A DNA stretch of 19,224 nt from CAZUVM01 sp964623885 (lineage in GTDB: Bacteria; Verrucomicrobiota; Verrucomicrobiia; Limisphaerales; UBA8199), in assembly GCA_964623885.1 (NCBI GenBank), contig CAZUVM010000256.1, forward strand, positions 1 through 19,224, read 5' to 3'. Each line of letters begins with the position of its first letter. The stretch's first letter is position 1. Below are positions 1 through 8,195 of the stretch, piece after piece. The notes under the pieces are model-generated. The model was not told where the DNA came from and made no database searches. It saw only the letters and a list, made by a program, of their open reading frames with translations. A program made the translations under genes and the position numbers.

Positions 1-57
1 CAAGAGCGCAGTTGGTGGGTCCAAGTCATTGAAAAACTGAAAAGTATGCTGCCACCG

Positions 58-78
58 CTCAACTGCATTGCAGTTGAG
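58..78. repeat. Perfect palindrome upstream of the GH2 gene (operator or terminator)
   Basis: Two perfect 10-base arms (CTCAACTGCA and TGCAGTTGAG) flank one central T. As RNA it would fold as an 8-bp stem with a 5-nt loop followed by TTTT, so it could be a weak intrinsic terminator of a gene left of the window. As DNA it could be a dimeric-repressor operator 29 bp before the GH2 ATG. The sequence does not decide between these. A TTG codon at 68 lies inside the palindrome, which argues against it being the GH2 start. Confidence 0.5.
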
Positions 79-106
79 TTTTCCGCAGCTTGAAAACGTG
101 GGACTA

Positions 107-3100
107 ATGAAAAAACGGCTTCCAACTGAATCGTTCCGGCCAAGGGAGAGGGTAAGGGTGAGGGGAGTTTTTGCTTGGTTCATCGATATTCTTGCCGCAC
201 TCGCAATCCTGTCCCCAGGCCCCGTTCTCTGCGCCGCAAACAGTCTCTCCCTCGCTGGTACCTGGCGTTTCCAACTCGATCGCACAAACACCGGCATTCA
301 GGCAAAGTGGTTCGACCGTACCCTGCCGGACAAAATCAAACTTCCCGGTTCATTACCCGAGCAAGGCATTGGCGATGACGTTACCATCGACACCAAATGG
401 ACGGGCGACATCGTCGATCGTTCGTGGTTCACCGCGCCGGAATACGAGAAGTATCGCCAGCCTGGCAACATCAAGGTGCCGTTTTGGCTCCAGCCGGAGA
501 AGTACTACGCCGGAGTCGCCTGGTATCAGCGCGACATCGAGATCCCAAAAGGCTGGGAAGCCAAACGCATCGTGCTCAACCTCGAGCGCCCTCATTGGGA
601 AACGCGCGCGTGGCTCGACGGCAAACCGCTCGGCTCAAACAATTCGCTTGCGACTGCTCACCAGTACGACCTTGGAATCGGCCTTGCCGTCGGTAAACAC
701 CAACTCACAATCCGTGTCGATAACAGCTTGATCATCGACATCGGCGTCAACTCTCACTGCATCTCGGATCATACGCAAGGGAATTGGAACGGCATTGTGG
801 GGGACATCAGCATCGCGGCCACACCTTCGGTTTGGTTTGATGATCTTCAGGTCTATCCGCACGCTGCCAATAAATCGGTCACGGTTCGCGGCAAACTCCA
901 AGGCGCAAAGAACCAGTCACCGACCCTGAAATTGTCTGTCGCCAAAACGGGTGCCAGCGCCAGTGACCCAATTGCAGAAACCTCCATCAAACCGGCCCCG
1001 GACGGCAGTTTCGAAACCGAACTTAGTTTGGGCGAATCGGTCGCACTGTGGGGCGAATTCAACCCCAACCTGTACCGACTCTCGGCGTTCCTTGCCGGCG
1101 CACCAGAATCGCGCACCGTCACTTTTGGTTTGCGCGACATTTCAACCAAGGGCACTCAATTCGTCCTGAACGGACGCAAGATCTTCATTCGCGGCACGCT
1201 TGAATGCTGCATCTTTCCCAAAACTGGCCATCCGCCCACGGACGTGGAATCCTGGAAACGCATCATCCATGTGGCGAAAGCCCATGGCCTGAATTTGCTT
1301 CGATTCCATTCCTGGTGCCCGCCGGAAGCCGCCTTCGAAGCCGCCGACGAACTTGGCTTCTATTACCAAATCGAAACTTGCTGGGCGAACCAGTCGACGA
1401 CCATCGGCGACGGCAAACCGGTGGACCAGTGGGTTTATGACGAAACTGATCGCATTCTCAAAGCTTACGGCAATCATCCTTCGTTTTTGTTGATGCCATA
1501 CGGGAATGAACCGGGCGGCAAAAACGTCAACGCTTACCTTGCCAAATATGTAGAACACTTCAAAGCCGAGGACGCGCGACGCCTGTGGACCAGTGGGTCC
1601 GGTTGGCCGCAACTCCCGGAGAACCAGTTCCATGTCACACCCGATCCACGAATCCAATCGTGGGGCGGCGGACTGAAATCACGCATCAATCATCTACCGC
1701 CCGAAACCACCACCGATTACCGATCTTATATCGAGCAGCGTACCGTCCCGGTGGTCAGCCATGAGATCGGGCAGTGGTGTGTCTATCCGAATTTCGATGA
1801 GATCCCCAAATACACGGGCTATCTCAAGCCAAAGAATTTCGAGATTTTCCGCGAAACCCTCGCCGCGCATCATATGAGCGGTCTCGCTCATCAATTCCTG
1901 CTGGCATCGGGCAAGCTTCAGACTCTTTGTTATAAGGAAGATATCGAATCCGCGCTGCGCACACCCGGCATGGGAGGATTCGAGTTGCTGGACCTGCACG
2001 ATTTTCCGGGGCAGGGCACTGCACTGGTCGGCGTGTTGGATCCTTTCTGGGACGACAAAGGCTACGTCGCGGCGCAAGAATACAGCCGGTTTTGCAATAG
2101 CACGGTTCCGCTGGCGCGTCTGGCCAAGCTCGTGTTTACCATTGACGAGAAGCTCGAAGCCGATCTGGAGGTCGCGCACTTTAGCGATCAGCCAATCACC
2201 GACGCGCAAGTGAGCTGGAAACTCATCGGTGAGGACGGCAAATCCGCAGCCGGCGGCGACCTGGCCACCAGAACAATCCCTGTGGATAACAGCGTGCCTT
2301 TGGGTCATGTAAGCGTGGATTTGAGGAAGTTGCGCACACCGGCGCGATACAAGTTCATGGTTGCCGTAAAAGCCAAGGAGCCGATCCCGGCCACAGCGTC
2401 TATGAACAACGGTCGAAGCGCTTCGTTCGAAAACGACTGGGATGTATGGGTGTATCCTGCGAAGGTTCAGACGGAGCTACCGCGGGATATCACACTGGCA
2501 ACCGATCTGGATGCGGCAGCTTTAGCCAAGCTGAATGCCGGCGACAAGGTTCTCCTGATGATCCCGCCGAACCGGGTAAAAGGTGATCGCCTCGGTAAGG
2601 TTGCCATCGGGTTCTCGAGCATCTTTTGGAACACGGCCTGGACGCGCCGCCAGCCACCCCACACGCTAGGCATTCTGTGCGATCCGAAGAATCCTGCGCT
2701 GGCAGAGTTCCCGACGGAGTTCTGCAGCAACTGGCAGTGGTGGTACCTGGTCAGCCGCGCGGGCGTTATGATTCTAGACGATCTCCCCTCCGAACTTCGC
2801 CCGACCATCCAAGTCATCGATGACTGGGTTACCAATCGGAAGCTGGCATTGGCGTTCGAGGCCAAAGTTGGCCCGGGCAAACTGCTTGTGTGCAGCGTCG
2901 ATTTGCAGCATGATCTCGAGCGCAACCCCGCTGCTCGGCAGTTGCGGCACAGTCTTTTGGATTACATGGCCGGTAGCAAATTCAAACCTGCCGTGGAACT
3001 TTCCATTGACCAGGTCCGCGGACTGTTCGCTGAGCAGTCATTGATGGAGCGGCTTGGGGCGCGCGTGATCAAAACCGACAGCGCCCAAGCCGGCTACGAA

Positions 3101-3469
3101 GCCGAGCACGCGATTGACGGAGATCTCGCGACCTTATGGCACACCTCGTGGGAAGAACCGTTGAGGTCCTTCCCGCACGAATTGCAGATCGGTTTTGATA
3201 AGCCCATTGCACTGAAAGGTTTCACGGTGTTGCCGCGACAGGATAGCAACCGCAACGGTTGGATTAAAGATTACGAATTCTATGTCAGCGACGCCGGGAC
3301 CAATTGGGGCAGTCCCGTAGCCAAAGGCACATTCGATTCCAATGCCCACTTAAAGCAGGTACTTTTCGAGCATCCGGTAACCACGCGATGCGTAAGATTG
3401 GTCGCCCTATCGGGCTACGCCTCCGGCCCCTGGGCTTCTCTAGCGGAGTTCGAAGTTATCCCGAAATAG
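107..3469 (+). CDS. Secreted glycoside hydrolase family 2 protein with C-terminal F5/8 type C domain
   Basis: Predicted exo-acting glycosidase of the GH2 clan (beta-galactosidase/beta-glucuronidase-like); the substrate cannot be read from sequence. Numbering is from ATG 107 (1120 aa). A hydrophobic export segment at about 22-43 ends in LCA. The GH2 sugar-binding jelly roll runs from about 46 (SLAGTWRFQL) to 245, an Ig-like domain to about 350, then the TIM barrel with the hallmark FVLNGRKIFIRGT. The acid/base Glu is E468 in YGNEPGG and the nucleophile is E553 in VVSHEIGQW, so the enzyme looks active. Beta-rich linker domains follow, then a discoidin/CBM32-like module at about 985-1120 (AIDGDLATLWHTSW). 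The start is uncertain: TTG 68 lies in a palindrome, ATG 107 lacks a good Shine-Dalgarno, and GTG 158 follows a GGGAGAGGG tract and would give a tidier signal peptide. The stop is 2 bp from the convergent purL stop. Confidence 0.88.
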   Translation: MKKRLPTESFRPRERVRVRGVFAWFIDILAALAILSPGPVLCAANSLSLAGTWRFQLDRTNTGIQAKWFDRTLPDKIKLPGSLPEQGIGDDVTIDTKWTGDIVDRSWFTAPEYEKYRQPGNIKVPFWLQPEKYYAGVAWYQRDIEIPKGWEAKRIVLNLERPHWETRAWLDGKPLGSNNSLATAHQYDLGIGLAVGKHQLTIRVDNSLIIDIGVNSHCISDHTQGNWNGIVGDISIAATPSVWFDDLQVYPHAANKSVTVRGKLQGAKNQSPTLKLSVAKTGASASDPIAETSIKPAPDGSFETELSLGESVALWGEFNPNLYRLSAFLAGAPESRTVTFGLRDISTKGTQFVLNGRKIFIRGTLECCIFPKTGHPPTDVESWKRIIHVAKAHGLNLLRFHSWCPPEAAFEAADELGFYYQIETCWANQSTTIGDGKPVDQWVYDETDRILKAYGNHPSFLLMPYGNEPGGKNVNAYLAKYVEHFKAEDARRLWTSGSGWPQLPENQFHVTPDPRIQSWGGGLKSRINHLPPETTTDYRSYIEQRTVPVVSHEIGQWCVYPNFDEIPKYTGYLKPKNFEIFRETLAAHHMSGLAHQFLLASGKLQTLCYKEDIESALRTPGMGGFELLDLHDFPGQGTALVGVLDPFWDDKGYVAAQEYSRFCNSTVPLARLAKLVFTIDEKLEADLEVAHFSDQPITDAQVSWKLIGEDGKSAAGGDLATRTIPVDNSVPLGHVSVDLRKLRTPARYKFMVAVKAKEPIPATASMNNGRSASFENDWDVWVYPAKVQTELPRDITLATDLDAAALAKLNAGDKVLLMIPPNRVKGDRLGKVAIGFSSIFWNTAWTRRQPPHTLGILCDPKNPALAEFPTEFCSNWQWWYLVSRAGVMILDDLPSELRPTIQVIDDWVTNRKLALAFEAKVGPGKLLVCSVDLQHDLERNPAARQLRHSLLDYMAGSKFKPAVELSIDQVRGLFAEQSLMERLGARVIKTDSAQAGYEAEHAIDGDLATLWHTSWEEPLRSFPHELQIGFDKPIALKGFTVLPRQDSNRNGWIKDYEFYVSDAGTNWGSPVAKGTFDSNAHLKQVLFEHPVTTRCVRLVALSGYASGPWASLAEFEVIPK
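140..166 (+). repeat. Purine-rich GGGAGAGGG/AAGGGTGAGGGG tract inside the GH2 5' end
   Basis: A G-rich tract encodes the arginine-rich stretch RPRERVRVRG just before the hydrophobic export segment. It resembles the short GGGAGAGGGTGAGGG-type interspersed repeats found in many bacterial genomes. That resemblance is from memory and was not searched. It may have been inserted at the gene's 5' edge, or may supply the ribosome-binding site for a GTG start at 158. Confidence 0.35.
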
Positions 3470-3471
3470 AG

Positions 3472-6093
3472 CTATTCTTTCATCGCCCTTGCGATGGAAT
3501 TCCACCATAGGTCATAAAGCTCGCCCACGGTCCACGTGAATTCGCCTTTCTCTGTCTTCAACGCCAGTGAATCGCCACCCACGGTGCCGATTCGAACTGC
3601 GCTGACGCCGAGGAGTTTAGCGCGTTCGACGACTTTGACCGCGTCCAGCGGCGCAGTCGAAACAACAATACGCCCCTGAGTTTCGCCAAAGAGCAAAGCG
3701 TCGAGGCGTTCGGCCGGACCTGGTTTTGCAGTCACGGGTTCGGCTGGAGAATCAGCAGCCCTCGATGAAGCTTGGCCTGCGGACACAGCCGGCCGCTCCG
3801 TAGGCGACAAATCAATTTTAGCCCCGATCAGGCACGGCGTTTCACGCGCGACCTGCTGACTAATGCAGCTCTCGGCCAGCGCGACTGCCAGGCCGCCTTC
3901 GCTGCAATCGTGCGCGCTCTTGATGCAGCCGGTGTGAATCAGCGCGCGCAACGCCAGGTGCAGGTTCTTTTCCTTCTCCAAATCACAGCGCGGCGGAGTG
4001 CCGGTTTTGAGTCCATGCATCCTTTGCAAGTAAGCCGAGCCCCCCAGGCCTTGCAGCGGATCATCAAGGTCAACACGCTCACCCAACAATATGATCGCGT
4101 CACCCTCATCCTTGAACCATTGCGTTGTAATATGTTCGGGTTGCTCGATTAAACCGACCATCGCCACGGTGGGTGTTGGATCAATCGGCCCAGCCGGGCT
4201 CTGATTGTAAAGGCTTACGTTGCCGCCAGTCACCGGCGCATTGAACGCCCGGCAAGCTTCCGCCAGGCCGCGCACCGACTCGCGCAACTGCCAAAAAATA
4301 TCAGGCTTGTACGGATTGCCGAAATTGAGATTGTCGGTTACGCCGAGCGGCACGGCGCCTGTGCAGGCAAGGTTGCGCGCAGCCTCGGCCACAACAGTTT
4401 TGCCACCTTCGTATGGGTCGAGGTAGACGTAGGTCGCGTTTCCGTCCACGGTGACCGCAATGTACTTTTCGATCATAGGCGTGCCTTCACCCGGCGAAAT
4501 CGCAAGATCGTATCGCTCACGAAAGACAGATTCCTTATCCACAGGCGAGCCAGACGAAGCCGTAGCTCCATTGCCATTCTGTGAGGCTGGTCGGGACGCC
4601 ATGCCCGGCGACCCGGAATTCGTTTGCGGATTGTCTGGGGACACCGAGGACGGCGTTCCTACCGGTGGCAGCGCATCCGCCTTGATCCGCAACACCGCCG
4701 CGTCCGATCCCGGGCAAATCGCGGTGCCGTCGCGCACCATATGGTCGTATTGCCGATAAACCCAATTCTTCGACGCAATGGTCGGGCACGCCAGCAGTGC
4801 CTTGAGCGCACTAGCGACATCCTCAACGTCCGAAACTCCAGCCAAAGTGAACGCGCGAACTGCTGAGATATAATCCGGTTCGCGGCCCTCGCGCTGATAC
4901 ACCGGCGCTTCGTCGGCCAGTTTCTTGGCAGGGATGTCAGCGACTACCTGCCCGCTGTTGCGCACGACCATACGGCCAGTATCGGTGACCCGTCCAATCT
5001 CGGCCCACGGCAGGTCCCATTTGTCGAAAATGCGCTTCACTTCGTCTTCGCGACCTTTTTGCACGATGATCAGCATGCGCTCCTGAGACTCGCTGAGCAT
5101 GATTTCATACGGCGTCATGTTGGGAGCGCGCTGCGGAACCTTTGCGAGATCGATCTCAATTCCGGTGCCGGCACGCGCAGCGGTTTCGCACGTCGAACAA
5201 GTCAATCCTGCTGCGCCCATATCCTGAATGCCAGCGACAGCGCCCGTGGCGAGCAACTCGAGACAGGCTTCGCAGACCAGCTTTTCCATGAAGGGATCGC
5301 CCACCTGTACCGCGCCGCGCTGTTGTTCGGCGGATTCTTCGGTTAGGTCCTGGGAAGCGAAAGCCGCCCCCGCGAGCCCATCGCGGCCGGTCGGCGGCCC
5401 GACATAAAAAACAGGATTGCCGACGCCGCGCGCTGCACCGCGCACAATCTGTTCGTGGCGCAGGACGCCGAGGCAAAAGGCGTTCACCAGCGGATTGCCT
5501 TCGTAGCACGGGTCGAAATAAACCTCGCCCGCCATAGTCGGAATGCCGAAGCAATTGCCATAGTGCGCGATGCCGGCGACCACACCGGCGAAAAGACGCC
5601 GGTTGTTGGCGATTGCAGCGTCGAGCTCGCCATTGCGTAAGCCCGATGTTTCGCCCGTATTGCGCGTTGCCTGGTCTTTGGTAATCGGTCCGAAGCGCAG
5701 TGAATTGACCGAGCAGATCGGCCTAGCGCCCATGGTGAAGATGTCGCGAATGATGCCGCCCACACCGGTTGCGGCGCCCTGGAATGGTTCCACGGCGCTG
5801 GGGTGGTTGTGTGATTCAATCTTGAAGGCGATCGCCAGGCCGTCGCCGATATCGATGATCCCCGCGTTTTCTTCGCCTGCGCCGACGAGGATTTTAGTGG
5901 ATTTGGTGGGAAAGGTTTTCAGCAGCGGCCGGCTGTTCTTGTACGAGCAATGCTCGCTCCACATCACCGAGAATATGCCTAGCTCGGTGTAGCTCGGCTC
6001 GCGGCCAAGAATGCCCTTGAGCCGGTCGAATTCGTCTGGCGTTAGATTGTGCTGCCGGACGAGGTCCGGCGTGATTGATGGTTCGGTTGTCAT
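3472..6093 (-). CDS. purL: Phosphoribosylformylglycinamidine synthase subunit PurL, with two atypical insertions
   Basis: Large subunit of FGAM synthase. It converts FGAR to FGAM using ATP and ammonia passed from PurQ, in cytoplasmic de novo purine synthesis. Recognisable motifs are WSEHCSYKNS (45-54), ESHNHPSAVEPFQGAATGVGG-type (93-113), DMGAAGLTCST (291-301), TDNLNFGNP (586-594), GGNVSLYN (623-630) and DCSEGGL (729-735). It has 873 aa, against roughly 740 for the small bacterial PurL. The excess lies in a Pro/Ser/Gly/Asn-rich insertion at about 472-543 and a Pro/Ala/Ser-rich insertion at about 763-795, both between conserved blocks and in frame. The start is ATG 6093, with AGG about 10 nt upstream; a TTG at 6096 is less likely. 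It is the last gene of the purS-purQ-lipoprotein-purL run, 162 bp after the lipoprotein gene. Confidence 0.97.
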   Translation of the reverse strand: MTTEPSITPDLVRQHNLTPDEFDRLKGILGREPSYTELGIFSVMWSEHCSYKNSRPLLKTFPTKSTKILVGAGEENAGIIDIGDGLAIAFKIESHNHPSAVEPFQGAATGVGGIIRDIFTMGARPICSVNSLRFGPITKDQATRNTGETSGLRNGELDAAIANNRRLFAGVVAGIAHYGNCFGIPTMAGEVYFDPCYEGNPLVNAFCLGVLRHEQIVRGAARGVGNPVFYVGPPTGRDGLAGAAFASQDLTEESAEQQRGAVQVGDPFMEKLVCEACLELLATGAVAGIQDMGAAGLTCSTCETAARAGTGIEIDLAKVPQRAPNMTPYEIMLSESQERMLIIVQKGREDEVKRIFDKWDLPWAEIGRVTDTGRMVVRNSGQVVADIPAKKLADEAPVYQREGREPDYISAVRAFTLAGVSDVEDVASALKALLACPTIASKNWVYRQYDHMVRDGTAICPGSDAAVLRIKADALPPVGTPSSVSPDNPQTNSGSPGMASRPASQNGNGATASSGSPVDKESVFRERYDLAISPGEGTPMIEKYIAVTVDGNATYVYLDPYEGGKTVVAEAARNLACTGAVPLGVTDNLNFGNPYKPDIFWQLRESVRGLAEACRAFNAPVTGGNVSLYNQSPAGPIDPTPTVAMVGLIEQPEHITTQWFKDEGDAIILLGERVDLDDPLQGLGGSAYLQRMHGLKTGTPPRCDLEKEKNLHLALRALIHTGCIKSAHDCSEGGLAVALAESCISQQVARETPCLIGAKIDLSPTERPAVSAGQASSRAADSPAEPVTAKPGPAERLDALLFGETQGRIVVSTAPLDAVKVVERAKLLGVSAVRIGTVGGDSLALKTEKGEFTWTVGELYDLWWNSIARAMKE

Positions 6094-6255
6094 CAAAAGC
6101 CTAAAATCAGATTATTTCGAAATCTAAGTTCGAGAACGAGCTTCAACATCGCGTTTCCAAGCAACGTAGACAAGAAAATGCGGACATCACGCCATCGTCA
6201 GAAGCTAACGTGCCTAACTCACGGGCACAAAGGCCGCAAAGGAGGTTCATGGTGT
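6094..6255. other. Gap between the lipoprotein gene and purL, with a possible short interspersed repeat
   Basis: This 162-bp gap holds no gene. On the minus strand, near 6220-6250, it reads CTTTGCGGCCTTTGTGCC. That resembles a family of CTTTG-periodic short repeats common between genes in environmental bacterial genomes; the match is from memory. The same stretch contains GGAGG before an ATG on the plus strand, but the frame it opens is not protein-like. Confidence 0.3.
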
Positions 6256-6816
6256 CTATTTGTGCGGCGCAGGCGGGGCCAGCTCGATGCGCATGCTCTG
6301 GTTGGTGCCTGGCTCGGCCTCCAACCGCACGATGATGTGATGAACTTTGCCGCCCTCCAGCGTAAACGCCAATCTGAGCGCATCGTACCGGATCGATTCG
6401 AGGCCGAACGCGTTTTTCTGATCTTGGCTCGGCATCCCATAAGCCTTCAGCAAATCGTCGCGAGTAGAGAGCATCCCGACGCCTTCTGCGGTCCGGCCGG
6501 TGAATGCTTTTACGAAGGGTCCGTTGACGCCGGTGACGTCGCCGCACATCACGGCGTCGGCAAGACCGTCGGGTCCCGGCAGGACAGCGAGGCCAAGCTT
6601 CGGGTATTCGAGGGCTTTGCCGGTGCGGCGCGGCGGTTCGCCCAAAGCCGCGACGACCTGGTCCATCGTCATGCCGGCGTGGATCTTTCCAACAGCGTTA
6701 TGTGGCTCAATGACCATCGGCTCTGCCGAAGCAGCCGGCGCCTCGCTCCGTTCCGAGCAGCCAGGGAAAAGGAGCGCTGCCGAAACAGCAACCACCAGAA
6801 CCTTCGATATGCTCAT
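6256..6816 (-). CDS. Predicted lipoprotein with SmpA/BamE-like motif, unknown function
   Basis: A 186-aa exported protein. The N-terminus is a lipoprotein signal with the hydrophobic run VLVVAVSAALLFPGC; C20 would be the lipidated residue, though the lipobox (F-P-G-C) is not the strict consensus. The mature part has a motif of the SmpA/OmlA (BamE-like) type, KIHAGMTMDQVVAALGEPP (about 44-62). A related G..ST.DDLLKAYGMPSQ motif follows in the second half, then an F.L..GKVHHI.V strand, suggesting a duplicated small alpha/beta fold. ATG 6816 is preceded very closely by AAAGGA. It sits between purQ (56 bp upstream) and purL (162 bp downstream) on the same strand and is probably co-transcribed, but nothing links it biochemically to purine synthesis. 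Function not assigned. Confidence 0.8.
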   Translation of the reverse strand: MSISKVLVVAVSAALLFPGCSERSEAPAASAEPMVIEPHNAVGKIHAGMTMDQVVAALGEPPRRTGKALEYPKLGLAVLPGPDGLADAVMCGDVTGVNGPFVKAFTGRTAEGVGMLSTRDDLLKAYGMPSQDQKNAFGLESIRYDALRLAFTLEGGKVHHIIVRLEAEPGTNQSMRIELAPPAPHK

Positions 6817-6872
6817 GTCCTTTGCTGCCGCGGGCTGCGCGCGCCGATTCTGAGGCCGAAATTGATTGTTGC

Positions 6873-7613
6873 CTAAACCGCAGCCGGTTCCAGCCCTGGC
6901 TTCCGCTCGGTCACGCCCGAACCCTGCTGCAGATAATGGATCAGGCTTTCAAACACCAATCGTCCATCCGCGCAGCCCAAGATCGACTCACTGGCCCGTT
7001 CCGGGTGCGGCATCAGCCCGGCGACATTGCGCGTTTCGTTGCAAATCCCGGCGATGTTCTCTACGGAGCCGTTCGGGTTGGACGTTTCGGTCACTTCGCC
7101 CTGGGCATTTACGTACTGCCAGAGGACCTGGTTGTTGGAGTTGAGTTTCGCCAGCGTTTCGGCATCGGCGAAATAGCAGCCTTCGCCATGGGCAATGGGC
7201 ACGCGCAGCAGTTTGTTCTGCGGGATTTGATTGGTGAACGGCGAATTCCAGGTCTGTGTTTTCAAATAGATATGCTCGCAGCGAAACTGCAGTGAGCGAT
7301 TGCGGATGAGCGCACCGGGCAGCAGCCCGGCCTCACAGAGAATCTGGAAACCGTTGCAGATGCCTAGCACCAAACCGCCGTCGGCCGCAAACTTTTGCAC
7401 CGCCTTCATCACCGGGCTGAACCGCGCGATCGCGCCGGTGCGCAGATAATCGCCGTAGCTGAACCCGCCGGGGACGATAACTGCGTCGGTATTTCCAAGG
7501 GAGCTTTCCTTGTGCCAAACGAACCGTGCGGAATGGCCGAGGACCTCGCCGAGAACATGAAGCGCATCCTGATCGCAGTTCGACGCCGGGAATTGGAGAA
7601 CGGCAAAATTCAT
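6873..7613 (-). CDS. purQ: Phosphoribosylformylglycinamidine synthase glutaminase subunit PurQ
   Basis: Class I glutamine amidotransferase that releases ammonia from glutamine for PurL. The start is ATG 7613, giving MNFAVLQFPASNCDQD, the usual PurQ N-terminus. The longer frame from TTG 7646 would overlap purS and is rejected. It has 246 aa, somewhat longer than the roughly 227-aa Bacillus-type protein. The catalytic triad is intact: C86 in GICNGFQ, and H203 and E205 in MPHPER. PGGFSYGDYLRTGAIA (48-63) is the conserved oxyanion region. It begins 19 bp after the purS stop and precedes the lipoprotein gene. The C-terminal tail GVTERKPGLEPAAV looks unstructured and accounts for part of the extra length. 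Confidence 0.97.
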   Translation of the reverse strand: MNFAVLQFPASNCDQDALHVLGEVLGHSARFVWHKESSLGNTDAVIVPGGFSYGDYLRTGAIARFSPVMKAVQKFAADGGLVLGICNGFQILCEAGLLPGALIRNRSLQFRCEHIYLKTQTWNSPFTNQIPQNKLLRVPIAHGEGCYFADAETLAKLNSNNQVLWQYVNAQGEVTETSNPNGSVENIAGICNETRNVAGLMPHPERASESILGCADGRLVFESLIHYLQQGSGVTERKPGLEPAAV

Positions 7614-7632
7614 TCGAAAACTTAGCGCGGAA

Positions 7633-7872
7633 TCATTCCAACTCAAAACGATAATCCTCGATCACGGGATTGCTGAGGATTTTGTGGCAGGCCTCGTCAA
7701 TCTGCTGTCGCATCGCGTCCTTGTCCGCGCCGTTAAGGTCAATTTCGAGATACTTTCCCACATGGACGTTGCCGATGCCGGTAAAGCCCATGTGCGTGAG
7801 GGCGTTCTGGACGGTTTTGCCCTGAGGATCGAGCACGGCCTTTTTTGGCGTAATAATAATTTTAGCTTTCAT
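7633..7872 (-). CDS. purS: Phosphoribosylformylglycinamidine synthase subunit PurS
   Basis: Small (79 aa) subunit that bridges PurQ and PurL in the three-part FGAM synthase found in bacteria with the short PurL. The whole protein fits the family: beta strand KAKIIITPKKAVLDPQG, then the TVQNALTHMGF helix, then a strand with GKYLEIDL, and the C-terminal strand VIEDYRFELE. The start is ATG 7872, with no strong Shine-Dalgarno. It is the first gene of the minus-strand pur run. A TATCAT hexamer on the minus strand (7900-7905) is a possible -10 box, but the nearest -35-like TTGCTG is 20 bp away, so the promoter is unproven. Confidence 0.95.
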   Translation of the reverse strand: MKAKIIITPKKAVLDPQGKTVQNALTHMGFTGIGNVHVGKYLEIDLNGADKDAMRQQIDEACHKILSNPVIEDYRFELE

Positions 7873-8195
7873 TGCGATCGGGACCGGTTGCCGGAGAAGA
7901 TGATACGCCTGGGTCTCCGGCGCTCCAGCAAATTGTGTGCGGCTAACGGTTCCAAATCGCAGATTGTGGAAATGCCCGCCTTCAACCGTTCATTTGTTTC
8001 GCCTTCCAACTTCAAATTTCGCGACCTCCCTGCCTTGGTTGTTCATTCGCTTACGTTCCCAGTTTGAACTCTGTTTCTCTGCTTCCTCCTGTTGCACTGG
8101 TTTCTTTCGCGCTCACTGTTCTTGACACTCCAACATAGTCCTGCCAATTTCGGTATAAGAGCGGGACAAATAAATATCTCCTGTGTTCCATATCC
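7873..8195. promoter_or_regulatory. Divergent intergenic region between purS and the subtilase-like gene
   Basis: 323 bp without a gene; the short open frames here have no protein-like composition. Toward the plus-strand gene there is a perfect TTGACA (8122-8127), with CAATTT 17 bp downstream (8145-8150), and a TATAAG at 8154-8159 that is 26 bp away and therefore not a partner at normal spacing. Toward purS there is a TATCAT at 7900-7905. Its length fits two divergent promoters. I saw no PurR-box-like or riboswitch structure, though I could not fold it. Confidence 0.4.

Noticed and set aside
6178..6876. 232-codon plus-strand open frame opposite the lipoprotein gene
   Set aside because: Shadow of the lipoprotein gene; the minus-strand frame has a lipoprotein signal and conserved motif pattern.
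7614..7646. Upstream extension of purQ from a TTG start
   Set aside because: Would overlap purS; residues before MNFAVLQFP do not belong to the PurQ family.
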